64,000 bases of DNA from Microbacterium sp. cx-55 (GCF_021117345.1 NZ_CP088261.1:1860001-1924000); one strand, 5' to 3'. Positions 1-9,403 are shown, counted from the first letter of the stretch. Numbers and translations: made by a program. Notes: generated by a model not told the origin, from the letters alone.

Positions 1-2
1 CC

Positions 3-1298
3 CTGGCCGAGCATCCGTTCGGTGGGTCCTGGGGCTACCAGGTGTCGGGCTACTACGCCCCCACGAGCCGCTTCGGCGGCCCCGACGACCTCCGCTACCT
101 CATCGACCGCCTGCACGCGGCCGGCATCGGGGTCATCATGGACTGGGTGCCGGGGCATTTCCCCAAGGACGCCTTCGCCCTGGCACGCTTCGACGGTCAG
201 CCGCTGTATGAGCACCCCGACCCGCGCCGCGGCGAGCACCGGGACTGGGGCACCCTGATCTTCGACTACGGACGCAACGAGGTGCGGAACTTCCTCGTCG
301 CGAACGCGCTGTACTGGTTCGAGGAGTTCCACGTCGACGGGCTGCGTGTGGATGCGGTCGCCTCCATGCTGTACCTCGACTACTCCCGTGACGCCGGTGA
401 GTGGGAACCGAACGTTCACGGCGGACGCGAGAATCTCGAGGCCATCCGGTTCCTCCAGGAGACGAACGCGACGGTCTACAAGACGTTCCCGGGCGTCGCG
501 ATGATCGCGGAGGAGTCGACGAGCTTCCCCGGCGTCACCGCGCCCACGAGCGCCGGCGGACTCGGTTTCGGTTTCAAATGGAACATGGGATGGATGAACG
601 ACACGCTCGTCTACATCGCCCGCGATCCGATGTACCGCTCGCATCACGAGGGTGAACTCTCGTTCTCGTTCGTCTACGCGTTCACCGAGAACTTCGTGCT
701 CCCGATCAGTCACGACGAGGTCGTGCACGGCAAGGGGAGCCTGTTCACGCGGATGCCGGGAGACCACTGGCAGAAGCTCGCCGGCATGCGCCTGTTCCTC
801 AGCTACATGTGGGGGCACCCGGGCAAGCAGCTGCTATTCATGGGCCAGGAGTTCGGCCAGATGTCGGAGTGGTCGGAAGGACGCGGGCTCGACTGGTGGC
901 TGCTCGACCAGCCTTCTCATCGTCAGCTGCAGGACTTCGTCGCCGCGTTGAACGCGGCCTACCGGGCTCAGCCCGCGCTGTGGGCGCGGGACAGCGACGG
1001 CGGCGCGTTCGATCGGATCGGCGGTCCGGTCTGGAACCCGAACGTGTCGGCGTTCGTCCGGCGTGACGGTGCCGGCGACACGGTCGCGATCGTGTGCAAC
1101 TTCTCCGGAGTTCCCCTCACGGACTTCGCGCTCGACCTGCCGGCCGCGGGCACGTGGGCCGAGATCCTCAACTCGGACGCGTCCGAGTACGGCGGATCGG
1201 GCGTCGGAAACTTCGGCTCGGTGCAGACGGATGCCGAGGGCCGCGCGCGCGTCTCCGTGCCGCCGCTCGGCGCGCTCTGGCTGCGGCACGAGTCCTGA
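3..1298 (+). CDS. glgB: 1,4-alpha-glucan branching enzyme, 5'-truncated by window edge
   Basis: This is the C-terminal 431 residues of a GH13 glycogen branching enzyme, which cuts alpha-1,4-glucan chains and rejoins them through alpha-1,6 links in glycogen synthesis. The reading frame is open to the first base, so the N-terminal domain and the start lie outside the window (the family is usually about 700 residues). Visible GH13 motifs are [11 protein letters not shown] (nucleophile Asp), MIAEEST (acid/base Glu) and [12 protein letters not shown] (third acidic residue), followed by the GRGLDWWLL segment typical of GlgB and a C-terminal beta domain. It ends 35 bp from the convergent thioredoxin-like gene. 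Identification is firm. Confidence 0.96.
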   Translation: MAEHPFGGSWGYQVSGYYAPTSRFGGPDDLRYLIDRLHAAGIGVIMDWVPGHFPKDAFALARFDGQPLYEHPDPRRGEHRDWGTLIFDYGRNEVRNFLVANALYWFEEFHVDGLRVDAVASMLYLDYSRDAGEWEPNVHGGRENLEAIRFLQETNATVYKTFPGVAMIAEESTSFPGVTAPTSAGGLGFGFKWNMGWMNDTLVYIARDPMYRSHHEGELSFSFVYAFTENFVLPISHDEVVHGKGSLFTRMPGDHWQKLAGMRLFLSYMWGHPGKQLLFMGQEFGQMSEWSEGRGLDWWLLDQPSHRQLQDFVAALNAAYRAQPALWARDSDGGAFDRIGGPVWNPNVSAFVRRDGAGDTVAIVCNFSGVPLTDFALDLPAAGTWAEILNSDASEYGGSGVGNFGSVQTDAEGRARVSVPPLGALWLRHES

Positions 1299-1333
1299 CC
1301 GCTCCGCACCGCCCACACCGCGGCCGCTGAACC

Positions 1334-2284
1334 TCAGAACAGAAGCGAGGCGAGGCGGCCGCGGGCCCGGATGACGCGCGGGTCGGCGTCGCCGATCAGC
1401 CCGAAGAGCTCCAGCAGCCGTTCCCGAACGGGCGCCCGTTCGTCCGTCGGCAGTGCCGCGAAGAGTTCGAGGAGACGCTCGAAGGCATCCTCCACGTGAC
1501 CGCCGGAGACGTCGAGGTCGGCGACGGCGAACTGCGCGCCCACGTCGAGCGGCGCTGCCGCCGCGGCGGCCCGAGCTTCCTGCAGGTTCAGTCCCTGCAC
1601 CCGCTGCAGAAGCCGCACCTGTCCGAGACCCGCCTGCGCGTCCGCATCTCGGGGATTCTCCGCGAGCGCGCGCTCGTAGGCGTCGACCGCGCGAACGTAG
1701 TCGCCGGCCTCGATCGCGTCGTACGCTTCCGCGTGCAGCGGCGGCACCGGCGGCTCCTCGGGCTCGGACGCACCATCCGCCGCGTCCTGATCTCCGACCG
1801 GGACCGTGCCCGTCACACCGTTCTGCGCGGCGAGCTGCAGCAGCTGGGCGAACACTTCGCGCACCTGCTGCTCCGGCACCGCGCCGGTGAACATCGGCAC
1901 CGGCTGCCCGGCGACGAGCGCGACGACCATCGGAATCGACTGCGCCCGGAAGGCTTGCTGGAGCTGCGGGTTCGCGTCGACGTCGACCTTCGCGAGCACG
2001 ACCCGTCCGCCGAGCTCGATGACGACCTTCTCGAGGATCGGGCTCAGCTGCTTGCACGGCCCGCACCACTCGGCCCAGAGGTCGACGACGATCGGAACCG
2101 TCCGCGACAGCTCGAGCACCTGGGGGAAGCTCGCGTCGGTCACGTCCATCACGAGGGCGGATGCGGACGCTTCCGGCACGGGCTGGCCCGCGCCCGCGCC
2201 CGCGGCCGGGGGCTGAGGGCGGTTGCGGAGCGAGGACAGGTCGACAGCGCCGCGGAGGACCGCGCCGGGGGTGGGATCGGTCAT
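1334..2284 (-). CDS. thioredoxin-domain protein with TPR tail (CnoX/YbbN-like)
   Basis: A cytoplasmic 316-residue protein with a thioredoxin fold at about residues 45-150 and a TPR-like alpha-helical region at about 185-315. The active site WCGPC is intact (Cys74, Cys77). This architecture matches the YbbN/CnoX group, known in E. coli as a chaperone-linked thioredoxin-like protein; a redox or chaperone role here is inferred from the family. There is no signal peptide, and the first 45 residues are Pro/Ala-rich. The start ATG overlaps the stop of the upstream 631-residue gene by one base (TGATG), so the two are translationally coupled. Confidence 0.85.
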   Translation of the reverse strand: MTDPTPGAVLRGAVDLSSLRNRPQPPAAGAGAGQPVPEASASALVMDVTDASFPQVLELSRTVPIVVDLWAEWCGPCKQLSPILEKVVIELGGRVVLAKVDVDANPQLQQAFRAQSIPMVVALVAGQPVPMFTGAVPEQQVREVFAQLLQLAAQNGVTGTVPVGDQDAADGASEPEEPPVPPLHAEAYDAIEAGDYVRAVDAYERALAENPRDADAQAGLGQVRLLQRVQGLNLQEARAAAAAAPLDVGAQFAVADLDVSGGHVEDAFERLLELFAALPTDERAPVRERLLELFGLIGDADPRVIRARGRLASLLF

Positions 2285-4179
2285 CAGAGAACCTTTGCTT
2301 CCAGGATGTTGGACGAGTATCCGAGCAGCCGGATCTTCTCCGTCGAGCTCTGCGCCGGCACGTAGAAGAACAGCTGGTCCGCGAATGTGGTCGAAACGCC
2401 GCTCTTGGACTCCGCGACCCCGGTCAGCGCCTGCACGGTCGGGTTGCCCTCGAACTTGATCACGACGTCTTCGTTCGCGGGCTTTACCGTGTCGGTCTCG
2501 GTGACCGTGACGGCGACGATCGCGCCGCTTTCGAGCGTGGCCAGGGCGAGCGGAGCGTTGGCTCCCGCCGCTGAGCTGAACTCGAGCGTTCCCGTGTTGG
2601 TGGCCGTGGTGTTGAAGGCGTCTAGGCGCTTCTGACGGTCGGCCGCGACGCTCTCGCTGAAGAGGTCGGACTGCTCGTCGAAGAGTCCGGCGAACGAGCT
2701 CTGGTCGCCGTTGCTCAACACATCCGCGTAGGCCGAGGCCAGCTGGTCGGGTGCCACCAGCAGGAACGACGATCCGGGCGGCACCTGGGCTGCGCCGATG
2801 TAGGCGGGCGCGAGATCGGGCATCTCCGTCGAGCCACCGAGGTTTCCGAGGTACGAGAGCTTGTACTCCGACCAGGCGTCGTCCTGGGTCATCATCATGA
2901 TGGTCGACGTCGTCGCATCCGAGGCGTTGTTCTGCACGACAGCCATGACGGTCCGGGGCCAGCCGTCGTAGGCCTGCGGGAGGATGATCTGCGTCGGCTC
3001 CGAAGGGATCGCCGGCAGCGCGGTGTAGTCCGCGATACTCCCCCGCAGCGTGTAGTTCGTCGCCCGCTCGGCCAGGGCCGCGCCGGTCAGCCGGGTTCCG
3101 GCGAGGGTCGCGTCGCGCGCCTCATCCGCCTGGGCCACCGTCTCGGAGATCCGAGCCAGGATCTGCCGGGCCTGCCCTTCGGTGACGGCCGGCGCCTGCT
3201 GTTCGTCGGAGTCGACGATCGGAGCCGTGGCACTCGGCGTAGGTGTGGGGGCAAACTGCGGCCAGGCATCGGCGGAGCACCCGGTGAACAGCAGCGCGGC
3301 GCCGACGAGAGCGGGCACCGCGATGACGGCCTTGCGCCGACCGCTCCGCCGTGTCGTGGGGCCTGCGGTGATGACACCCTTTTCGGCGGCTTCGATGGAC
3401 ACGTCGATCGGCTGGGTCTCCAGAAGCGGCGGGGGTGCTTTGCGGCGGGGGCCGCGCGACCTGCGGGCGTGGCGGATGGCGAGCACGTACAGCACGACGC
3501 CCCCGACGAGCACGATGATCCCGAGGAGGATGAGAGGACCCGACCAGGGTGTGCTCTGCGACACGTCCCAGGTGATGCTGATGGATGCGGGCGCCGCGTT
3601 CGTACCGTCGGACGCGACGAGCACGCTCATCGTCGGCGGCAGTTGCAGCGGAGCGACGACCGCAGCGGGGTCGGAGTACTCGGCCAGCCAGAGGTCGGAA
3701 CCGACGGGGCTCCGCGTCGGGGTGGTCTCCGGTGCGGACCCGTCCGTCGCCGCATCCGTCTCCGCGGCGGCATCCGTCTCGGTCGCGGCATCGGGCGTCG
3801 CCGCGTCGGGCGTCGTGGTCGAGGAGGGCGTGGGCTCCGGCTCGACGACCGTGGAGACGATCGAGTTCTCCTCGCCGGCGGCGACCGCCGTGTACTTCTG
3901 GTCGGCGAGCCAAGCGGAGACGTCGGCGGTACGCCCGTACGCCACGAAGACGCCGTCGTCGCCCTCGACCTTCAGCGTCTGGGTGCCCGGCAGAGCATTC
4001 AGCACCGCGCCGTCGATCACCGTATACGGGGAGTCGTCGGTCAGCGCGATCTCCGCCGATTGCGTGGAGGGACCATGGAAGACCGTGCGCTGGGCAATGC
4101 CCGCACCGATGAGTACGGCCGCGACCACGAAGGCGGCGACAGCCCAGACGAAACGCACGAAACATCCTCCCGACGCCAT
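2284..4179 (-). CDS. large membrane-anchored extracytoplasmic protein of unknown function
   Basis: 631 residues, function not recognised. A membrane segment lies at residues 10-30, then an extracytoplasmic part with a DAAT-rich low-complexity linker (about 120-150), a second membrane segment at about 215-235, a basic Pro-rich loop, and a third hydrophobic segment at 284-300 ending in LLFTGC (Cys301), which looks like an internal lipobox. The remaining 330 residues are probably exported. The layout suggests fusion of a short membrane protein with a lipoprotein-like protein. It is the first gene of a two-gene unit with the thioredoxin-TPR gene (1-nt overlap). A TAGGCT -10-like box lies just upstream of the start. 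Confidence 0.7.
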   Translation of the reverse strand: MASGGCFVRFVWAVAAFVVAAVLIGAGIAQRTVFHGPSTQSAEIALTDDSPYTVIDGAVLNALPGTQTLKVEGDDGVFVAYGRTADVSAWLADQKYTAVAAGEENSIVSTVVEPEPTPSSTTTPDAATPDAATETDAAAETDAATDGSAPETTPTRSPVGSDLWLAEYSDPAAVVAPLQLPPTMSVLVASDGTNAAPASISITWDVSQSTPWSGPLILLGIIVLVGGVVLYVLAIRHARRSRGPRRKAPPPLLETQPIDVSIEAAEKGVITAGPTTRRSGRRKAVIAVPALVGAALLFTGCSADAWPQFAPTPTPSATAPIVDSDEQQAPAVTEGQARQILARISETVAQADEARDATLAGTRLTGAALAERATNYTLRGSIADYTALPAIPSEPTQIILPQAYDGWPRTVMAVVQNNASDATTSTIMMMTQDDAWSEYKLSYLGNLGGSTEMPDLAPAYIGAAQVPPGSSFLLVAPDQLASAYADVLSNGDQSSFAGLFDEQSDLFSESVAADRQKRLDAFNTTATNTGTLEFSSAAGANAPLALATLESGAIVAVTVTETDTVKPANEDVVIKFEGNPTVQALTGVAESKSGVSTTFADQLFFYVPAQSSTEKIRLLGYSSNILEAKVL

Positions 4180-4310
4180 GACGGCGGCTCGATCCGACGT
4201 TCCAGCCTAGCCGAGAGCGGCTGGGTGTTTTTCGAGAGGGGTGATTGTGCGGCCCAGACCCCGCGGAGCCGTAAAGTTGCCGCGTAGTCCCGCCCCCAAA
4301 GGAGTCTCCC

Positions 4311-5366
4311 GTGAAGGTGCACAACCCCTTCCGCGTCGCGTTCATCGGCACGCTCGGTGTCGGGCTCGGCCTGCTACTCATCATGAGCGTGCAAACGCTG
4401 TCGACGATCCTGCTCTACGTCGGTACGGCGCTCTTCCTCTCCCTCGGGCTCGAACCCGTCGTGGCGTGGCTCGAGCGACGCAAGCTGAAGCGCTGGGTCG
4501 CGGTCCTGATCACCGTGCTCGGGGTGCTGGCGATCTTCGCGGGCATCGTCTGGATGATCGTGCCGATCATCGTCAGCCAGGTGAGTCAGCTGGTCGATGC
4601 GATCACGACATTCCTGAACAGCACGTCGCTCGACGACGTCAAGGAATGGGTGCACTCGGTCTTCCCGGCCATCCAGGTGTCGTCGATCAACGACACGATC
4701 GCGAATTTCCAGGACTGGTTGCTCTCGAACTGGGGCGACATCACCGGAAGCGTCATCAACGTCGGCATCGCCTTCTTCAGCGGGCTGACGGGCGCCTTCA
4801 TCGTGCTCATCCTGACCATCTACTTCACGGCCTCGACCCCGAACCTGAAGTCCGCGGTGTACAGCCTCGTGCCCGCCTCCAAGCGCCCGCGCTTCATCGA
4901 TCTGTCCGAGCAGATCACCGACTCCGTCGGCTACTACGTCATGGGCCAGGGAGCACTCGGCGTAGCGAACGGCGTGCTGAGCGCCGTGTTCCTGTCGATC
5001 ATCGGGGCACCCTTCCCGGCCGTGCTCGCGGTGGTCGCGTTCTTCTTCTCGCTCATCCCCCTCGTCGGCACCCTCACCGGCGCGGTGATCATCGTGCTGG
5101 CCTGCCTGATCCCCGACCTGGGATCCCCCCTGACGGCGCTCGTCGCCGCGATCTACTACCTGATCTACATGCAGCTCGAGGCGTACCTGATCTCGCCGCG
5201 CATCATGAACCGCGCGGTATCCGTGCCGGGAGCAGTCGTCGTGATCGCCGCTCTCGCGGGCGGCTCCCTGCTCGGCCTTCTGGGCGCGCTGGTGGCCATC
5301 CCGGTCGCGGCCAGCATCCTGATCATCTACCGCCAGGTGATCGTTCCCCGGCAGAACGCGCGTTAG
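4311..5366 (+). CDS. AI-2E family transporter (multi-pass permease)
   Basis: 351 residues with about eight hydrophobic segments and the family's central soluble stretch (about 90-150). It belongs to the AI-2E/PerM family; members include TqsA and Na+/H+-antiporter-like proteins, so the substrate cannot be told from sequence. A GTG start is chosen because AAAGGAG lies 6 nt upstream. C-terminal motifs include FFFSLIPLVG and a glycine-rich GGSLLGLLGALVAIPVAA helix typical of the family. The stop overlaps the convergent hydrolase stop by 4 nt. It stands alone on the plus strand, divergent from the 631-residue membrane protein gene. Confidence 0.85.
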   Translation: MKVHNPFRVAFIGTLGVGLGLLLIMSVQTLSTILLYVGTALFLSLGLEPVVAWLERRKLKRWVAVLITVLGVLAIFAGIVWMIVPIIVSQVSQLVDAITTFLNSTSLDDVKEWVHSVFPAIQVSSINDTIANFQDWLLSNWGDITGSVINVGIAFFSGLTGAFIVLILTIYFTASTPNLKSAVYSLVPASKRPRFIDLSEQITDSVGYYVMGQGALGVANGVLSAVFLSIIGAPFPAVLAVVAFFFSLIPLVGTLTGAVIIVLACLIPDLGSPLTALVAAIYYLIYMQLEAYLISPRIMNRAVSVPGAVVVIAALAGGSLLGLLGALVAIPVAASILIIYRQVIVPRQNAR

Positions 5367-6082
5367 CCGAGCGGTCCGTCCCACTCGGTCGGCAGCGGCG
5401 AGGCGGAGGGGTTCACGGCCCCGACGATCTCGTCGAGCACGCGCCTGGTCTGCGACTCCCCCACCCAGAGGTGCTTGCCGCCCTCGACGGGGATGAGTGT
5501 CGCCTCGGGCACCGACGAGAACCGCTCGACGGCCTCTGCCGGACGCAGGTAGTCGTCGAACTCGGGGATCAACGCGATGAGCCGACGATCGTCCCCGGCC
5601 CAGGCCGCGACCTCGTCGGGGGTAGCGCGATGAAGGGGCGGTGACAACAGGATCGCCCCGTCGATGTCGTGCTCGCGGCCGTACTTCAGCGCGAGCTCCG
5701 TTCCGAAGGACCATCCCACGATCCACGGATGCGGGAGCCCGCGCGCGCGGACGAACGCCATGGCCGCGGCGACGTCGTGACGCTCGAGCGCCCCACCGTC
5801 GAACGCTCCCTCGCTCGTGCCCCGCGGAGACACGGTGCCGCGGGTGTTGAACCGGAGCACCGCGAGGTCGGCCAGCGCCGGCAATCGCGCCGCCGCTTTT
5901 CTCAGGATGTGCGAATCCATGAACCCGCCGTGCGTGGGGAGCGGATGCAGCGTCACCAGGGTCGCGACGGGGTCGCGGTGCGCGGGCACGGCGAGCTCGC
6001 CGACGAGCGTCAGTCCGTCCGCGGTCCGGAGTTCGATGTCTTCGCGACGGGCGGGTAGCAGGGTGGCTCCGCGGATCTCCAT
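5363..6082 (-). CDS. alpha/beta-hydrolase family protein
   Basis: 239 residues with an alpha/beta-hydrolase fold. The nucleophile elbow is GWSFGTE, the oxyanion-side motif is LHPLPTHGG near residue 45, and the catalytic His is probably in VEGGKHLWVG near the C terminus. The fold resembles dienelactone-hydrolase or acyl-peptidase-like esterases; the substrate is unknown. The ATG at 6082 is chosen because the fold begins there (MEIRGATLLPAR) and the stop of the upstream zinc-ribbon gene lies 1 nt before it. Earlier in-frame starts would run through that gene. Probably cytoplasmic. Confidence 0.8.
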   Translation of the reverse strand: MEIRGATLLPARREDIELRTADGLTLVGELAVPAHRDPVATLVTLHPLPTHGGFMDSHILRKAAARLPALADLAVLRFNTRGTVSPRGTSEGAFDGGALERHDVAAAMAFVRARGLPHPWIVGWSFGTELALKYGREHDIDGAILLSPPLHRATPDEVAAWAGDDRRLIALIPEFDDYLRPAEAVERFSSVPEATLIPVEGGKHLWVGESQTRRVLDEIVGAVNPSASPLPTEWDGPLG

Positions 6083-6083
6083 G

Positions 6084-6374
6084 TCAGTGCACCTTCCAGC
6101 AGTGAGTGTGCCAGTGTCGTCGGGCCGCAAGATCGGCGGCATCCCCGAGTACGCCGTCCGCGCGCCACACCACGAGATGGGCCGTTCCTTCGGCGATCTG
6201 GCCGCCGCATCCGGGACACGTGTAGACCTTCGCGGCCTGCGCCGCGGAGATCGGTTGCACGGTCCATTCCGCCCCTCTGCGGAACTCCGAACGCTTCCAG
6301 CCCGCGAGCAACCGGTCGAACGAGTCCTCGTTCCGCGGCGCCTGCGACCGAGCACGGCGGCGAGGACGACTCAT
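6084..6374 (-). CDS. small zinc-ribbon-like conserved protein
   Basis: 96 residues, basic N terminus. Residues 53-56 form CPGC and residues 87-92 form HWHTHC, a spacing that suggests a structural zinc site (two Cys plus His/Cys ligands). Similar small actinobacterial proteins are often labelled ATP/GTP-binding, but I see no P-loop, so I do not use that name. It lies immediately upstream of the alpha/beta-hydrolase gene (1 nt between stop and start) and 10 nt downstream of the lysozyme-like gene. Function unknown. Confidence 0.65.
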   Translation of the reverse strand: MSRPRRRARSQAPRNEDSFDRLLAGWKRSEFRRGAEWTVQPISAAQAAKVYTCPGCGGQIAEGTAHLVVWRADGVLGDAADLAARRHWHTHCWKVH

Positions 6375-6384
6375 TCGCGCAGGC

Positions 6385-7080
6385 CTACCACCAGTGATTG
6401 CTGGTCCAGAACGCGAACGCGTTCTGCCAGCTGCCGTAGCGACCGACCGCGTAACCGTTCCCCCAGCGCAGGTTGTCGACCGGGTCGTAGCCGTTCCCCG
6501 GTACCTTGCTGCACGGCAGCGCCTGCACGAGACCGCACGCCCCGGAGGACCGGTTCGTCGCGTTCGGGTTCCAGCCGCTCTCGCGGCCGACGATGTAGTC
6601 GACGTAACCCCAGTCGCTCTCGGCGATACCGGCGGCCGCCATCCACTCCGCACTCGACCCGCCCCCCGTGTACAGGAGCGGTGCGGGGATCCCGCCGCCC
6701 TTCTTCACGGCGGCGGGCTCGGGGGTCGGGGTGGGGGTCGGCTTCGGCGTCTCGTAGGCCGTGTACCCGCCGCGATCGAACTCGACCGTGACCGTCTCGC
6801 CATCGAGGGCGAGAGACTGCGCATCACCGTAGGTGGCCGCGTAGACGGTCGTGCTGGCGGGCGTCTGATCGGAGGCCAGGGCGAGTCCGGCCGGTCCGAG
6901 GTACGCGGCGGCGAACCCCATCGCCGCGAGTCCCGCGAACACCCCGACCACGCCGCGCCGACGCGACCAACGGGCATCGGCCGCGCGCGGTACCGGGCGT
7001 GCCGGACGCGCCACAGTGCGAGCCGATCGGCGCGTCACGGCGGCGGATGCGGGGGTACGGATCTCATCGCCAGAAGTCAC
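6385..7080 (-). CDS. lysozyme-like / transglycosylase-type secreted cell-wall protein
   Basis: 231 residues. A basic Arg/Ala-rich N-terminal region precedes a hydrophobic anchor or signal at about 48-68, then a Pro/Thr linker (PTPTPTPEP, about 130), then a C-terminal lysozyme-like domain (about 150-231) with IVGRESGWNP (probable catalytic Glu), GACGLVQALPCSKVP and YGSWQNAFAFWTSNHWW. This resembles the C-terminal domain of actinobacterial aggregation-promoting-factor/Rpf-like proteins, so peptidoglycan remodelling outside the membrane is likely. The start is GTG; a TAGGAT -10-like box lies about 10 nt upstream, implying a very short leader. Confidence 0.8.
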   Translation of the reverse strand: MTSGDEIRTPASAAVTRRSARTVARPARPVPRAADARWSRRRGVVGVFAGLAAMGFAAAYLGPAGLALASDQTPASTTVYAATYGDAQSLALDGETVTVEFDRGGYTAYETPKPTPTPTPEPAAVKKGGGIPAPLLYTGGGSSAEWMAAAGIAESDWGYVDYIVGRESGWNPNATNRSSGACGLVQALPCSKVPGNGYDPVDNLRWGNGYAVGRYGSWQNAFAFWTSNHWW

Positions 7081-7137
7081 AGTGTCCCCGATCCTACCGA
7101 GCAGTCGGCGCGTTCGCCATCCGCATCCGGATCCGGA

Positions 7138-7752
7138 TCAACCGACAGCCAGCATGATCTCTACGACCGCGTCGAGGAGGGAATCCACCTGGGCTTCGCG
7201 GTAGCCACCGCGCTGCATCCGGAACGCCACGGATCGCACCTGTTCGACGGAAACGCCGGTGCCGTCCGCGAGGTAGCCCGCGATCTTGTCCGCCACCAGG
7301 TCGACCTCTTCGAGGCGGTATCCGTATCGCGCGACGGAGACCCGTTCGAAACGGGCGCGGCGGGGACGCGACAGCCGGTCCAGAATGACCTGCGCATCGG
7401 CGCGCTGCTGCTCGACCCAGGCACGCGCGCCCAGCCGCGACAGCGCCTGCGCACGCTCCTGTGCGGCGAACGCATCCTCGACGCGGCCGAGCGCCGCATC
7501 GACGGCCGTGACGACGTAGCCGCCCCGCACGAGCGGAAACGACACATCTCGAACGGATGCCGCCGTGACGGCGTCGTCGGCCGTCCCGTCCGACTCGAAC
7601 GAGGCACGGGCACGATCGAGGAACGCGTCCACCGCGGCGGCGTCGTACCCCTTCTCACGTCGCCGGGTGCGAGGGAACGCGTGCCGGACGGGCTCCACAT
7701 CCGTCGGCGCAGACTCATCGGTCGTGAGGATCTCTTGCCCGGGCCCGGTCAT
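7138..7752 (-). CDS. DivIVA-motif repeat protein
   Basis: 204 residues. Four copies of a short DivIVA/DivI1A-type motif (F, then R, then GY, then VD about five residues later) are visible: FPRTRRREKGYDAAAVDAF, FPLVRGGYVVTAVDAAL, RVSVARYGYRLEEVDLVA and FRMQRGGYREAQVDSLL. In DivIVA/Wag31 this motif forms the N-terminal membrane-binding hairpin. No long coiled coil is present, so this is not Wag31 itself. The start ATG overlaps the cdsA stop by 4 nt (ATGA), so it is translationally coupled to CDP-diacylglycerol synthesis. A role at the membrane or pole is inferred. Confidence 0.8.
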   Translation of the reverse strand: MTGPGQEILTTDESAPTDVEPVRHAFPRTRRREKGYDAAAVDAFLDRARASFESDGTADDAVTAASVRDVSFPLVRGGYVVTAVDAALGRVEDAFAAQERAQALSRLGARAWVEQQRADAQVILDRLSRPRRARFERVSVARYGYRLEEVDLVADKIAGYLADGTGVSVEQVRSVAFRMQRGGYREAQVDSLLDAVVEIMLAVG

Positions 7753-8777
7753 GACACCGCCAATGGAGTGAGCAGGTAGTAGAGCGCGAGACCGGCGACC
7801 GCGGACGGCAGGATCGAGTCGAGCCGGTCGAGGACTCCGCCGTGCCCGGGGAGCCACGAGCTCATGTCTTTGATGCCGAGGTCGCGCTTGACCATCGACT
7901 CGCCGAGATCACCGGCGGTCGCGGTCCCGAGGATCACGAGACCGAGGATGATGCCGGTCCACCACGGCAGGCCGAGCATCAGCCACGCGAGGAGTCCGCC
8001 GGCGATCACCGAGGCGACCGCGGCGCCCGCGAAGCCCTCCCACGTCTTCTTCGGGCTGATCCTGGGCGCCATCGGGTGACGACCGAGGGTGAGCCCGGTC
8101 ACGTAGGCGCCGGTGTCGGCCGCGATTGCGACGATGAGGAACGCGAGCACCCACCACTCCCCGCCGTCCTGGCGAAGCAGGATGAGCGCCAGGCTCGCGA
8201 GGAAGGGAACGTAGAGCTGGACGAATCCGCCGATCAGCACGTCCTCGATCACCGCGGCGTACACCCGCCCGTCCCGCGCGGCCATCTGCCCGACGAGCCG
8301 CCAGACGATGACGAGCGCCACCGCAACGAAGACCGCGACCCAGTGCACCCAGGGCTCGAGGAAGACCGCCGACAGCATCACGAGCGCACCGCCCGCGAGT
8401 TGCGGGACGATGTCGACGCGACGTCCTGCGGCCTGCAGTGCCCGGGTGAACTCGAACACGCCGAGCACGGCGACGCCGATGCAGAAGATCACGAACGGCC
8501 ACTTGTCGAAGATGAGAGACGCCACCACCACGACGCCGATGCCGAGCCCGATCAGGATGGCCAGAATCAGATCGCGGCCCGTGCGCTGCTTGATGCGGGC
8601 GTTCGCCTCCTCGAACTCCGCCCGCGCGTGCGCGACCTGGAGCTCGAACTCGTTCCGTGCCGCACGCATCTGCGAGGGCAGCGCGACGGGATCGACAGAC
8701 TCCCCCGGGCGCGCCGGAGCAGAGACACCGTCGGTGCTCTGGGGCGGCGGCGCGGATTCGCCGAGCGGATCGGTCAT
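7749..8777 (-). CDS. cdsA: phosphatidate cytidylyltransferase (CDP-DAG synthase)
   Basis: 342 residues. It makes CDP-diacylglycerol from phosphatidic acid and CTP at the inner membrane, the branch point of phospholipid synthesis. The C terminus carries the family signature: SMVKRDLGIKD followed by PGHGGVLDRLDS. About eight membrane segments are present after a soluble charged N-terminal region (about 1-80), longer than in E. coli CdsA. The ATG at 8777 (MTDPLGES) is chosen; it is 7 nt from the frr stop. It is part of rpsB-tsf-pyrH-frr-cdsA. Confidence 0.95.
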   Translation of the reverse strand: MTDPLGESAPPPQSTDGVSAPARPGESVDPVALPSQMRAARNEFELQVAHARAEFEEANARIKQRTGRDLILAILIGLGIGVVVVASLIFDKWPFVIFCIGVAVLGVFEFTRALQAAGRRVDIVPQLAGGALVMLSAVFLEPWVHWVAVFVAVALVIVWRLVGQMAARDGRVYAAVIEDVLIGGFVQLYVPFLASLALILLRQDGGEWWVLAFLIVAIAADTGAYVTGLTLGRHPMAPRISPKKTWEGFAGAAVASVIAGGLLAWLMLGLPWWTGIILGLVILGTATAGDLGESMVKRDLGIKDMSSWLPGHGGVLDRLDSILPSAVAGLALYYLLTPLAVS

Positions 8778-8784
8778 GAAGCGA

Positions 8785-9339
8785 TCAGACCTCGAGCAGC
8801 TCGGCCTCTTTGCGCTTGAGCGCCTCATCGATCGCGTCGACGTGCGCCCGGGTCAGAGCGTCGAGCTCCTTCTCCGCACGCGCCAGCTCGTCTTCGCCGA
8901 TGTCGGACTTCAGCGCATCGAGGTCGTCCTTGGCCTTGCGCCGGATGCCGCGTACGTGGACCTTGGCGTCCTCGCCCTTGCTGCGGACGATCTTCACATA
9001 CTCCTTGCGGCGATCCGCCGTGAGCTCCGGCATCGTCACCCGCACGATGTTGCCATCATTGGTCGGGTTGACACCGAGGTTCGGGACGTCGCGGATGGCC
9101 TGCTCGATGGCCTTGAGCGCGGTCTTGTCGTACGGCGTGACGATGATCGTGCGCGCCTCGGGGGTGTTCAACGACGCGAGCTGTGCCAGCGGCGTCGGCG
9201 ATCCGTAGTATTCGACGTTGATCTTCTGGAAGAGCTGGGGGTTCGCGCGTCCGGTCCGAACGGTGGCGAAGTCCTCTTTGGCCGCTTCCACAGCACGATC
9301 CATCCGACCGGCGGTCTCGGTCATCACTTCGGCGATCAC
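8785..9339 (-). CDS. frr: ribosome recycling factor
   Basis: 184 residues, full length for RRF. With EF-G it splits post-termination ribosomes. The sequence has [14 protein letters not shown], the family's most conserved segment, near residue 25 and the all-helical domain with [21 protein letters not shown] in the middle. A GTG start is preceded by GAGGGAG, and a TAGACT -10-like box lies at 9370-9375, so frr probably has its own promoter inside the pyrH-frr gap as well as readthrough from pyrH. Confidence 0.97.
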   Translation of the reverse strand: MIAEVMTETAGRMDRAVEAAKEDFATVRTGRANPQLFQKINVEYYGSPTPLAQLASLNTPEARTIIVTPYDKTALKAIEQAIRDVPNLGVNPTNDGNIVRVTMPELTADRRKEYVKIVRSKGEDAKVHVRGIRRKAKDDLDALKSDIGEDELARAEKELDALTRAHVDAIDEALKRKEAELLEV

Positions 9340-9369
9340 GGTATCTCCCTCATGTACAGCAGAGTTCTC

Positions 9370-9375
9370 AGTCTA
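9370..9375 (-). promoter_or_regulatory. -10 box (TAGACT) for frr
   Basis: TAGACT on the minus strand lies about 30 nt upstream of the frr start in the 64-nt pyrH-frr gap. It matches the actinobacterial TAnnnT consensus; I see no convincing -35. Confidence 0.45.
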
Positions 9376-9403
9376 GTCGGCGCGGCACGCGCACCGCGGA
9401 ACG

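Noticed and set aside
834..2069. Long minus-strand ORF across glgB and the thioredoxin gene
   Set aside because: Arg/Gly-rich translation opposite real genes, as expected from high-GC antisense frames; no motif.
4374..5726. 450-codon minus ORF antisense to the AI-2E permease
   Set aside because: Charged, repetitive antisense shadow of a gene with clear membrane segments.
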